Source: Myxococcales bacterium
GTDB taxonomy: Bacteria; Myxococcota_A; Bradymonadia; REDH01
Reading direction: 5' to 3'
Length of the DNA: 64,000 bases
NCBI GenBank assembly: GCA_020633625.1
Contig: JACKDJ010000010.1
Coordinates: forward strand, 1 to 64,000
Positions within the stretch are counted from its first letter, which is position 1; every line of letters begins with the position of its first letter. Below, in pieces: positions 1-11,600 of the stretch. A model generated the notes under the pieces. That model saw nothing but the letters and a program-made list of their open reading frames with translations, was not told where the DNA came from and did not search any database. A program made the translations under genes and the position numbers.

Positions 1-1
1 G

Positions 2-1333
2 CCGACGCGCGGCGCGGCGTGGACGGTGGTCGTCGAGTACGACGGCGCCCCGCCGTCGGTTGCGGCCGGCCGGCAGCTCGCGCCGCAGTTCGTCGTCGAG
101 GCGTGGCCGGTGTCGAGCGACTGCGCGGTGCCGACGAGCGAGGGGCCCACCGACGCCCTCGCGCGGCATCTGCGCGCCGGCTTCGACACGATGTACGAGT
201 ATTGGGGTGGTGGTCCGCCTCGCTGTCCAACGCCGACACCGACCGCGGTGAACGAGCTTCTGCCCGCGGCTAGCTACGACCTTGGCGTGCTCGTCGGCGA
301 CGACTTCCCGTACGCGGCCGACGACGCCGGCGGGCTGATCCGAGACACGTCGCGTGTGGCCGGCTTTCTGACCGGCGACGAGTCCGACGGTCAGCTCTAC
401 GCCGACGACGGGTCTCCGAACGCCGAGCACAAGGCCGCGCGCGCACGGCGGCTCTGGTCCCTCTACCCAGAGGTAACGGTGTACAACGGCGGCATGACGA
501 GCGGGAACGTCGGGACCTTCGCCGGGATGGCCGACGTGCAGGGCATGGATGCATACATCGCGGCGTGCGCACCCCACGTCACCGAGACGCTGTTTCCGCC
601 GCTGCGCACTGCGTTCGACTACCTGCGAAACGCGCGCGACAACCACATGCCGTGGCCCACCTGGCTCTACGCTCAGGGGCTCCACGGCGGCTGGAACCTC
701 GGCTCGGACGACGCACCGATCCACCGACAGCCCGACCGGCAGGAGATCCTCGTACAAGCGCTGTCCGTCGTCGCGGCCGGCGGAAAGGGCGTCATGTGGT
801 TTCAGACCTCGCTGGCCGAAGCTGACCACGATCCGAGCCGATGGGACGCGATCACAGAGGCCAATCGGATGATCCGCGCGGTGCGGAGCTGGGTACGAGA
901 GGGCGACGTGCTCTATCCGGCCCCAGAGGTGCGCGGAGGCGACGCAATCGTCGAGGCGATCGTGGGACCACGCGCCATCGTCGTTCCCGTGATCAACATG
1001 GCGGCGTCTGAAGAGGTCAGCGATGTCGAGTGCGTGCGCAGTGTCATCTCCGATCCGGGGAGTCCTCCGCACTGGGTGCTGGCGGACCAGGAGGTAGGCG
1101 TGAGCGTCGGGGTGCCGCCAACGAGCGAGGTGCGCGACGTCTTCGAGGTGCTGCCGTCGGGCGAGATCGTCGACGTCGACTTCGGCGTAGACCCCGTCGC
1201 ACGCGTCGTCCGGCTCCCGCGCGTGTCTCTGTGGAACGACGTCCCCGTCCGCCTTTTCGTGCTCCACCGGGGGCCGGAGGGGAGGGCTGAAGCGGCAGCG
1301 GCGGCGCGCCTGTGGGGAGAGGAGCTGCCGTAG
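2..1333 (+). CDS. Glycoside-hydrolase-like protein, 5' end outside window
   Basis: The frame is open to the left edge, so the start is missing; a GTG at 26 is in frame, but the codons before it continue the same beta-strand-like sequence. About 443 residues are visible. The middle part (roughly residues 95-280) has the look of a TIM-barrel carbohydrate-active enzyme: a GDESDG acidic motif, an NGG segment, WLYAQGLHGG, and KGVMWFQT near what would be the last barrel strands. The C-terminal 130 residues look like a small beta domain. I cannot assign a family or substrate; the acidic DES motif could be catalytic, but this is inference. No signal peptide can be judged because the N-terminus is absent. 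The next gene starts 116 bp downstream with its own promoter, so the two are probably separate units. Confidence 0.6.
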   Translation, partial: PTRGAAWTVVVEYDGAPPSVAAGRQLAPQFVVEAWPVSSDCAVPTSEGPTDALARHLRAGFDTMYEYWGGGPPRCPTPTPTAVNELLPAASYDLGVLVGDDFPYAADDAGGLIRDTSRVAGFLTGDESDGQLYADDGSPNAEHKAARARRLWSLYPEVTVYNGGMTSGNVGTFAGMADVQGMDAYIAACAPHVTETLFPPLRTAFDYLRNARDNHMPWPTWLYAQGLHGGWNLGSDDAPIHRQPDRQEILVQALSVVAAGGKGVMWFQTSLAEADHDPSRWDAITEANRMIRAVRSWVREGDVLYPAPEVRGGDAIVEAIVGPRAIVVPVINMAASEEVSDVECVRSVISDPGSPPHWVLADQEVGVSVGVPPTSEVRDVFEVLPSGEIVDVDFGVDPVARVVRLPRVSLWNDVPVRLFVLHRGPEGRAEAAAAARLWGEELP

Positions 1334-1387
1334 TGCATCGCGTTGTCGAGCGGGGCGAACGGTCCTGGCGTGGCGGTGGCCCACACC

Positions 1388-1416
1388 TTGACACCTACTA
1401 TCGTCACTCGTAGATC
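1388..1416 (+). promoter_or_regulatory. Putative sigma-70 promoter of the blaI-like gene
   Basis: A perfect TTGACA (1388-1393) is followed after 17 bp by TAGATC (1411-1416), a weak -10. It lies 34 bp before the ATG of the BlaI-type repressor. The spacer contains the operator word described in the next entry, which is the arrangement expected for an autorepressed BlaI-family gene. The -10 is poor, so the exact start of transcription is uncertain. Confidence 0.5.
1395..1413 (+). promoter_or_regulatory. Putative BlaI-type operator, site 1
   Basis: CTACTATCGT (1395-1404) followed by CACTCGTAG forms an imperfect dyad CTAC...GTAG inside the promoter spacer. The same 10-base word CTACTATCGT recurs at 2919-2928 within the second, better palindrome at the start of the efflux genes. 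BlaI/MecI/CopY-family repressors are known to bind TACA/TGTA-like dyads. Binding here is inferred from position and repetition. Confidence 0.5.
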
Positions 1417-1449
1417 GGCATCGGCTGAAGCACTACCGCACGAACCCTC

Positions 1450-1875
1450 ATGCGCGGACTCCGAATCCGACCCGAACAAGACGGCCTCCGAGCCTCTCTC
1501 TTCGACCTCGAAGCCGAGATCATGGAGGTGGTCTGGGAGCGCGGGTGGTCGGAGTTTTCGGTCACCGACGTCCACGAGGTCCTCGGCCAGAGCCGCGAGA
1601 TCGCCTACACGACGGTGATGACGACGGTGAGCCGGCTGTTCGACAAGGAGCTGCTCGACCGGCGGCGCGACGGGCGCCGGTACGTCTACAGCCCGCGAAT
1701 GACGCGGGCGGCGTTCATCGACGCGCTGGCTCGCGACGTCCTCGACAGCCTGCCGCCGATGGGTCACGAGAGCGCCGTCGCGTATCTCGTCGAGCGCGTC
1801 GCAGAGGCCGACTCTGCCGAGCTCGACCGCCTCGAAGCGCTGATCCGGCGCCGTCGGGAGAGCGCGGATGGGTGA
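1450..1875 (+). CDS. BlaI/MecI/CopY-family transcriptional repressor
   Basis: A 141-residue protein, normal for the penicillinase-repressor family. Residues about 15-85 form the winged helix: LEAEIMEVVWERG matches the family's opening helix, followed by IAYTTVMTTVSRLFDKELL (recognition helix and wing) and a basic wing RRRDGRRYVY. The C-terminal half is the helical dimerisation part. BlaI proteins are dimers inactivated by cleavage by a partner M56 protease, whose gene starts 8 bp before this stop codon. The genes downstream encode heavy-metal efflux, so the signal is more likely a metal than a beta-lactam; this is inference. Autoregulation is suggested by the dyad in its own promoter. Confidence 0.88.
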   Translation: MRGLRIRPEQDGLRASLFDLEAEIMEVVWERGWSEFSVTDVHEVLGQSREIAYTTVMTTVSRLFDKELLDRRRDGRRYVYSPRMTRAAFIDALARDVLDSLPPMGHESAVAYLVERVAEADSAELDRLEALIRRRRESADG

Positions 1876-2872
1876 GCTCGTCTTTCCGGTCACGGCGGTC
1901 CTCGGCACCGTGTTCGTCGTCATCCCCGCGCTCTCGCTCCTGAGCGCCGCGGCGCTTCGCCTGCACCGAGGGCGGGCGACCTCGTGGTCCCGGTTTGGCT
2001 CAGAGACCACGTTTGCTTGGCTCGTGGCCCCGACCCTGCTCCCGCTCGGCTGGCTCGTCTCATCGGCGCTGCACCAGGTCGAGCCCGGCGGAGGCGCCTC
2101 GTGCGCGCTCGACCACGCCATCTCGACGTCGTGCGTCGACGCGGTCGTGCTCCTCGTTACGCTCCTGGTCGGAGTGGGCGTCACGGTCGGCGCACGCTTG
2201 TGGCGCGAGCGCGACCGCGGCACGAGCCTCGAGCTCGTCGTCGCCGACGACCCACTGACCGCGCGCGTGCGTGAAGCGACCGCGAGCTTGTCGCTTCGCG
2301 GCGCGCGGCTGGTGGTTGTTCGTGGGTCGAGCGTGGCGATCCACACACGCGGGCTGCTTCGGCCGACCATCGTCGTCGACGCCTGCTTCGCGCGGACGGC
2401 CGACGACGAGGTGCTTGTCGCCGCCGTGCTCCACGAGGTCGCGCACGTGCGCGGCCGCGACGCGCTCCGCGGCTTCGTTGCCCGGGCCTGTATGGCCGTC
2501 AATCCGGCTGCGCGGCTGCTGCGACCGGAGCTGGAGCGGTGGCGCAGCGCGCGCGAGGCCGGCTGTGACGAGGAGGCCGTGAGCAGCGGCGGACGTGCGC
2601 TCGCGCTCGCCGCCGGGATAGTTCAGGCGGCGAAATTCCGGTGCGCCGAGCTGCCCGCGCACTGCGTCGGACTGTGTGGTCACGACGCCGCGGCGCTGCG
2701 GCTGCGCCTCTCCCTGCTGCTCGCCGAGCCGTCGCCGCCCGCGCGGACTCACGGCGGCCGCGTGCTCGCCGCGCTCATCGCAGGTGTCGTCGTCGCGCCA
2801 CACATGGCGGGGCCGGGGCTGCTCGAGCGCTTCCACTTCGCTGTCGAGCGCTTGCTCGGACCGCTGCTCTAG
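1868..2872 (+). CDS. M56-family (BlaR1/MecR1-like) membrane metalloprotease without sensor domain
   Basis: The 334-residue protein overlaps the repressor gene by 8 bp (translational coupling). Two hydrophobic segments near residues 5-25 and 35-60 and a third near 88-108 place it in the inner membrane. The zinc motif HEVAH is at residues 189-193, and REAGCDEEAV about 45 residues later supplies the usual third ligand Glu. In BlaR1 this protease relays the signal by causing loss of BlaI. BlaR1 is close to 600 residues and ends in a penicillin-binding sensor; that domain is absent here, and the protein ends after one more hydrophobic helix. A short cluster C259, H265, C266, C270, H272 follows the protease core and could bind metal. 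That would fit the metal-efflux operon, but it is only a hypothesis. Confidence 0.85.
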   Translation: MGELVFPVTAVLGTVFVVIPALSLLSAAALRLHRGRATSWSRFGSETTFAWLVAPTLLPLGWLVSSALHQVEPGGGASCALDHAISTSCVDAVVLLVTLLVGVGVTVGARLWRERDRGTSLELVVADDPLTARVREATASLSLRGARLVVVRGSSVAIHTRGLLRPTIVVDACFARTADDEVLVAAVLHEVAHVRGRDALRGFVARACMAVNPAARLLRPELERWRSAREAGCDEEAVSSGGRALALAAGIVQAAKFRCAELPAHCVGLCGHDAAALRLRLSLLLAEPSPPARTHGGRVLAALIAGVVVAPHMAGPGLLERFHFAVERLLGPLL

Positions 2873-2881
2873 GCTGTTGAC

Positions 2882-4159
2882 GTGCGACCCACCGCCAGAG
2901 GCCTTGGTGTGGCGATTACTACTATCGTTGGTAGTATGTTGTTCGCGGTGGACGCCCGCGCGACCTCGCTCGACGAGGTGCTCCGCTACGCCGACGAGAA
3001 CGCGCCGACCGTTCGAGTCGCGCTGGCCCGCGCGGAGCTCGCCGCCGGCGCGATGGCGGAGGCGGCCGCGCCCGTGCCCGCCAACCCGGAGCTCTCGGTC
3101 GCGGCCGGCGTTCGCGCCCTCGACGGCGCGGTCGGGCCCGAGTTGGCCGTGTCCGTTCGGCAGCAGCTCGAGGTGGCCGGCGAGCCTCGGCTTCGTCGCC
3201 AAGCAGCGAGCGACCAGCAGGCGGCGCTGCAGGCTGAGCTCGAAGAGATCCGGTGGCGGCTCGGCGTCGAGGCTCGGCAGCTCGCGGTGGCCCTCGTGTT
3301 TGCGCGGGAGCGTACGGAGGCAGCGTCGCGAGCCGTCGAGTTCAGCGAGGCTGCACGCGCGAACGTCGCGCGGCTGGTCGCCCTCGGTGAACTCTCGCCC
3401 CTCGAGCTCCTCGCCGCCGACGTCGAGGTTGCCGAGGCGCAGGAGCGGCTGCTGGAACGGCGCCGTCTCGGGGAGGCCCTCGCAGAACAGCTCGCGGCGC
3501 TGACGGGCTGGGTTAACCCTCACGAGCTCGACGCGGTCGAGGTCGAGCTGGGCCCATTGACCCCGGCGCCGCCGATTGAGGCTCTGTTTGCCGCCGCAGT
3601 TGACCGCAGCGCCGGACTTCGGGCGCGTGAACGAGCCGTCGACGCGGCACAGAGCGCCTACGCTCTCGAGCGTCGCGACGCGACGCCCGAGCCGACCGTC
3701 GGTCTCTCGTTTGCTCGTGAGGCCGGTCCACAGCCCGCGCCGCCGGCCGCGGTCGTGCTGGCAGAGGTGACCGTCCCGCTCCCTGCGTGGCGTCGAAACG
3801 ACGGTGCGCGCGCGCTGGCCGCGGCCGAAGTCGTCGTGGCTCAGCGCGAGCGCGAGCTCGAAGCCTCCACGCTTCGCGCGGAGCTCGCCGCCGCCGCGGC
3901 CGAGATGGACGCCGCCGCGGCGCGTGTCCAGCTGCACGATGACGCGACGCTTCCGTCGCTGGAGTCGAGTCTCGCGCTGCTCGAGCGGGCGTTCGAGCTG
4001 GGCGAGGTCGACGCGGTTCAGGTGTCGCGACTTCGCGATCGGCTGCTGGCAGCGGCAGAAGATCGGGTCGACGCTCGCGCGGCCTACTACGGCGCCCGTG
4101 CGCGGCTGGAGAGCCTCGCGGGCGTAGTGCTCGACGAACACATCCAGGTGACCCCGTGA
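2882..4159 (+). CDS. CzcC-like outer-membrane factor (TolC superfamily)
   Basis: A 425-residue outer-membrane channel subunit of a tripartite RND pump. The GTG start at 2882 is chosen because it gives a signal peptide (residues 1-27, ending ARA) and lies 9 bp after the previous stop; the in-frame ATG at 2936 would cut the signal peptide. The mature part has the TolC/CzcC pattern: two long alpha-helical, Ala/Glu/Arg-rich repeats (about 95-215 and 300-410) with AANPELSVAAGVR-type beta-hairpins between them. Its partners are encoded directly downstream with a 4-bp overlap. A BlaI-like dyad lies inside codons 12-19, so repression may act within the reading frame. Confidence 0.82.
   Translation: MRPTARGLGVAITTIVGSMLFAVDARATSLDEVLRYADENAPTVRVALARAELAAGAMAEAAAPVPANPELSVAAGVRALDGAVGPELAVSVRQQLEVAGEPRLRRQAASDQQAALQAELEEIRWRLGVEARQLAVALVFARERTEAASRAVEFSEAARANVARLVALGELSPLELLAADVEVAEAQERLLERRRLGEALAEQLAALTGWVNPHELDAVEVELGPLTPAPPIEALFAAAVDRSAGLRARERAVDAAQSAYALERRDATPEPTVGLSFAREAGPQPAPPAAVVLAEVTVPLPAWRRNDGARALAAAEVVVAQRERELEASTLRAELAAAAAEMDAAAARVQLHDDATLPSLESSLALLERAFELGEVDAVQVSRLRDRLLAAAEDRVDARAAYYGARARLESLAGVVLDEHIQVTP
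2917..2936 (+). promoter_or_regulatory. Putative BlaI-type operator, site 2 (20-bp palindrome)
   Basis: TACTAC (2917-2922), 8 bp, GTAGTA (2931-2936): a perfect 6+6 inverted repeat. It contains the word CTACTATCGT also found in the promoter of the repressor gene. It lies 35 bp inside the efflux operon's first reading frame, over signal-peptide codons. It could act as a roadblock to readthrough from the blaI promoter or mark a second promoter; no good -35/-10 pair is visible around it. Confidence 0.6.
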
Positions 4160-5493
4160 GACACTCAGCGATTGGTCTCCTCTTGGGTGTGCTGTTCGCC
4201 GGCGGTGTGTGGTCGTGCGGCCAAGCTGTCCCTGGCAGTGAGCGCGGGGGCGACGTGCGCGCTGCAGAGGGGTGGGAGCCTCATGGACCCGCGCGCGCGG
4301 GTCACGACGACGGTGACGAGCACTCGCCGCACGGCACACCGGGCGAACATCCGGCAGGCGACGACGGCGAGCACGACGTCGTGATCATGGATGCGGCGAC
4401 GCAGGCGCTGGCCGGCGTTCGGATCGGAACTGCCGTCGCCGGCGGGCTCGCGGCGCAGCTCGACGTGCCCGCCGAGCTCGACTTCGCGGCGACGGGCGTG
4501 ACCCACGTCGGCACGGTGGTCGACGGTCAGCTCGTCGCCGTCGACGTCGCGGTCGGTGACGCCGTGCGCGCGGGAGATCGCGTCGCGCTGATGCGCAGCG
4601 TGGACGTGGGCCAGGCGCGCGCCGAGCTGAGCCGCGCACGGGCGCGCGCCGCCGCAGCGGATCAACACCGCGATCGGCAGCGCGCCCTGAGGTACGAAGG
4701 CATCAACGCCGAGCGGGACCTGATCGACGCGGAGCTGGCGTCGGACGAGGCGCGCGCGGAGCTCGAGGCCGCGACGGTGCGCCTGCGCGCGTTCGGTGCC
4801 CCCGCTGGGGCGAGCGCCGAGCTGGTGCTCCAGAGCCCGGGCGATGGCGTCGTCGTTGAGCGGCGAGGGGTCGTCGGTCAGTCCGTCGAGGCCGGCACGA
4901 CGCTGGCGGTGATTGCGGACCTCTCGCGCGTGTTGGCGATCGGCGCCGTGGCGGAGCGCGACGTCGCGAGCGTGACGCTGGGGATGGCGGCGACGCTGAC
5001 TCTGAGGGCCTACCCGGGGCGCTCGTGGAGCGGCACGGTCGACGTGATCGGGTCCGAGGTTGACCGCGCGAGTCGAACGCTCCCAGTCCGGATCGAGCTG
5101 GACAACCCCGATGGCGTGCTCCGTCCGGGGCTGTCGGGGACGCTCACCTTGCTGCCAGCGTCGCGCGATGCGACCGGCGCGGTCGTTCCGCCCGATGCGA
5201 CCGGCGCGGTCGTTCCGCCCGACATTACCGGCGCGGCCGTTCCGCCCGACGTGACCAGCGCCATCGTCCCGGCGGCCGCTGTGCAGGAAGTTGAGGGGCG
5301 GTCCGTGGTGTTTGTCCCCGGCGACGAGCCGGGCGAGCTCGTCGCGCGCGAGGTTGTGCTCGGCGCTTCGGCCGGCGGCCGTGTCGAGGTGCTGAGCGGG
5401 CTCTCTGCTGGGGACGCGTTGGTGGTCGAGGGCGCGTTCGTGGTCCGGTCCGAGCTCGTTCGTGGCGAGCTGGGCCACGGCCACGCACACTGA
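4156..5493 (+). CDS. CzcB-like periplasmic adaptor lipoprotein (RND membrane fusion protein)
   Basis: A 445-residue adaptor joining the inner-membrane pump to the outer-membrane channel. GTG start, 4-bp overlap with the preceding gene. The N-terminal signal ends in VWSC, giving a likely lipidated Cys21. Residues about 43-75 are rich in His and Asp, and the protein ends GHGHAH, both plausible metal-binding tails typical of CzcB-type adaptors. A lipoyl/barrel-sandwich region (about 115-145 and 215-255) flanks an alpha-hairpin (about 150-205), then a beta-barrel and membrane-proximal domain. Residues about 338-373 hold four tandem copies of a 9-residue unit (DATGAVVPP), not usual for the family. 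Metal specificity cannot be read from sequence, but the His content argues for divalent cations such as zinc, cobalt, nickel or cadmium. Confidence 0.85.
   Translation: MRHSAIGLLLGVLFAGGVWSCGQAVPGSERGGDVRAAEGWEPHGPARAGHDDGDEHSPHGTPGEHPAGDDGEHDVVIMDAATQALAGVRIGTAVAGGLAAQLDVPAELDFAATGVTHVGTVVDGQLVAVDVAVGDAVRAGDRVALMRSVDVGQARAELSRARARAAAADQHRDRQRALRYEGINAERDLIDAELASDEARAELEAATVRLRAFGAPAGASAELVLQSPGDGVVVERRGVVGQSVEAGTTLAVIADLSRVLAIGAVAERDVASVTLGMAATLTLRAYPGRSWSGTVDVIGSEVDRASRTLPVRIELDNPDGVLRPGLSGTLTLLPASRDATGAVVPPDATGAVVPPDITGAAVPPDVTSAIVPAAAVQEVEGRSVVFVPGDEPGELVAREVVLGASAGGRVEVLSGLSAGDALVVEGAFVVRSELVRGELGHGHAH
5167..5274 (+). repeat. 27-bp in-frame tandem repeat in the adaptor gene
   Basis: Four consecutive 27-bp units: 5167-5193 and 5194-5220 are identical, and 5221-5247 and 5248-5274 are diverged copies. 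They encode DATGAVVPP twice, then DITGAAVPP and DVTSAIVPA. The repeat lies just before the C-terminal membrane-proximal domain and probably lengthens a linker. The identical pair suggests recent duplication. Confidence 0.9.
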
Positions 5494-5504
5494 GGGGGCT
5501 GGCG

Positions 5505-8663
<3,159 letters not shown>

Positions 8664-11600
8664 CGGTTGTCGCGCCGGTCGCGCTCAGCAGGACCCGGTA
8701 GTCGTACGACGTGCTCGCGGTGACGCCTGTGTCGCTGTATGTCGACGACGTCGCGCCGCTGCGGTTCGAGAACGATGTCGAGCCGGCGGCGGCGCGCTGC
8801 CACTGGTAGTTCACCGTGCCAAACCGGCGGCTGTCGACGTAGCTGTAGTCGCCCACGTAGCCGTCGGCGGTGACGCCCGCGACGTAGTAGCGGACCGTCG
8901 AGCCGACGAAGTTCGCGCCGCTGCAGCCGACGTTGATCTGACCGGACACGGTCGTGCTGCCGCTCATGCTCGTGCATGTCCCAATCGTCACGGGTGCTGG
9001 AGCGGTCGTGTCGGTGTACGATGTCCCTGTGACCGTGAACGGTGTGCCGGAGCCGATGATCACGCTGTAGCTGGCGGCGCCCGTGCGCGCCGACCACGAC
9101 AGCGCCACAGATGACGCGCTCCCCGTCGCGGATAGTCCGGAGGGGGCCTGCAGCTTGCGCGACCCCTCGACCTCGTCGCTATATGTCGTGACGGCGCGAT
9201 ACTCCGCCGCGACTCGGTAGCGACGAACGCTGCCATCGGTAGGCGCCGTGACATCGGTCGCCGTCTCTCTCGTCGCGCCCGTGAGCCCCACCCACGTCCC
9301 CGCGAGAAGGTACTGCCACTGGAGCGACGGCGTCGCGTCGAGGAAGCGGCCGCCGTCGGCAGCCGTCGAGACCCGCCCGACGTGCTCCGAGTAGTAGCGC
9401 GCGCGGACCGTGTAGCGCGACGTCGGGCCGAGGCCCACGCGGCTGCCTGTGCACGTCAGGGCGACTGAAGCGGCCGTGCTCCGAGACGCGCTGATCAGGG
9501 TCTCGCACACCACTGGAGCGGGGTCGGCCGCGGTGGCGTCGGTGTACGAGGTGACCGAGCCAACCTCGACGGGAGTGCCGTTCACGGTGACCAAATAGCC
9601 GGTCGCCTGGGCGACCGGCGCCCAGCTCAGCAGGACGTCCGCTTCTCGATCCACCGAAGCGGTGAGCGCGGGACGCTGCAGGGTTGGGTAGCAGGCGCCG
9701 GTGTCGAGCTCGTTGCCGGCGATGCACGCGCCGCACGTGGCGACCCCGTCGGCGACGGAGCACGTCCGGTTCGCCGCAGCGCACCCGAGCTCGTCGCAGC
9801 TAGCGTTGCCGGCGACCCGCACGAGCCGGAAGCCGCGGTCGTGATTCGCGGCGGTGCGCGGCGCTGACGCGCGTGCGGCGGCTCGGATGTCACTGGCCGG
9901 GCTTCGCCAGAACCCGCCGCGCATGCGCGACTCGCCGGTCGCAGCGAACTGAACCGCGTCTTGCGCGCCCGGGAACACGCCGCGGTCGGCGTAGGTGTCG
10001 GTGACCCACTCCCAGACGTTCCCGGCCATGTCGTAGACGCCGAGCGCGTTGGGCGTCTTCCCGCGTACGGCGTGTGTCGTCTCGCCGGCGTTGTCTGCAA
10101 ACCACGCCGCCGCTCGCACTGCCGTGGTGCCCGTGCTCGGCGAGCCCAGGTCACCGGCGTATGTGCCCGTGCTCGTACCGGCACGGTAGGCGAGCTCCCA
10201 CTCGGCCTCGGTGGGGAGACGGTAGCCGTTGCAGGCCGGACCGACGAAGCCGACGGTGCAGGAGTAGCCGGTGTCGCACGCGCTGGTGCCGGTTCCGCAG
10301 CCGGCGCCGATCGTCCCGGAGCAGCCTGTGAGGGTATAGCACCGGTCGAGGCCTTCGGCGTCGGAGCGCCGGTTTGCATAGGTCACGGCGTCGAACCACG
10401 TCACCGTCTCGACCGGACAGGTAGAGCCGCACGCTGCAAACGACGACGGGTTGTTGCCCATCAGCGACTGCCACTCGCCCTGCGTGACCTCGGCGGCCTG
10501 CAGGAAGAACCCGCGGGTGATCGCGCGCCAGCGCTGCGACTCTTCCCACGTCTCTTCCCATGTCGGGCGTCCGACCTCGTCGGTCGGTGAGCCGGCGAGG
10601 TACGCGTCGGGCGCGACGTAGACGAACCCGGTGGGCGCGCAGTAGCCGCTGCTGCAGTTGCGAGATGTGCAGTCGGCGTTCTCGAGGCACGCGCCGCCCA
10701 CGTCGGTGCGGTGGACGTTGATCCAGCCGTCCATCGACACGGACCGCGCGTCGGCCGCGCCCGAGGCTCGGACCACGGCGCGGTACCAGCGCGGTGTGCC
10801 GTCAGACGGCGCGGACGTGTCGACGAAGGTGGCCGCCGTCGCACCAGCGAGCGTCGCGAAGCCGGTGGACGACGAGCTCGAGAACTCCCACCCATATGAC
10901 AGCGGCCCTGCGGCTCGGGAGCCCGACGCAGGTGCGGAAGGATCGCTCGTGCCGGCGGCGCCGACGGCGCGCACCCGGTAGCTCCGGGTCGGGCCCTCTG
11001 CGTGGCTCGCCGAGCAGGAGCCCTCGACACGGTCGACGAAGGTACCCTGCGAGACGACGGGTGTGCACGGCGTGATCACCGGCGCGCCTGCCGCCGTGTC
11101 GTCGTACGACCCGCCAGACACCGGCACCCAGACGCCGCTCCCGTCGATCTCGAGCTCGTAGGAGGTGGCGCCGGCGACGGACGTCCAGGTGACACGCACG
11201 TCAGTGAGGCGGGTGGTCGTCGCGGTGACGGTCGGCGCCGGCGGCGCTGGCATCCGGAACCCGGAAACCGACGTGGACACCGCGCTGGCTGCACCCTGCG
11301 CTGTAAGCCGCACCTTGTACCAAACGGGAGCGCCGCTAGATGGGGCCGTCGTGTCCTGCCAGTTCGACGTAGTCGCGCCGACCAAGTCGCCGAACTCGTC
11401 GGAAGCCGAGGCGGCCGACTGCCACTGATACGCGATGACACCCGGTGCGATGCGGCCGGTCGCCGGCGCCGAGGCAGGTCCGACGCCAACCGCGTTGTAG
11501 CCGCGGACGCGGTACTGCCGCGTCGGTCCCGGGCTCGTGCTGGAGGCGGAGCAGCGCAGGTCGACGTATGCGGGCACCGTTCCTTGCGACGCGGTCAGGT

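Noticed and set aside
1450..2872. Beta-lactam resistance regulators
   Set aside because: The M56 protein lacks the penicillin-binding sensor and no beta-lactamase gene is nearby; the adjacent genes are metal efflux.
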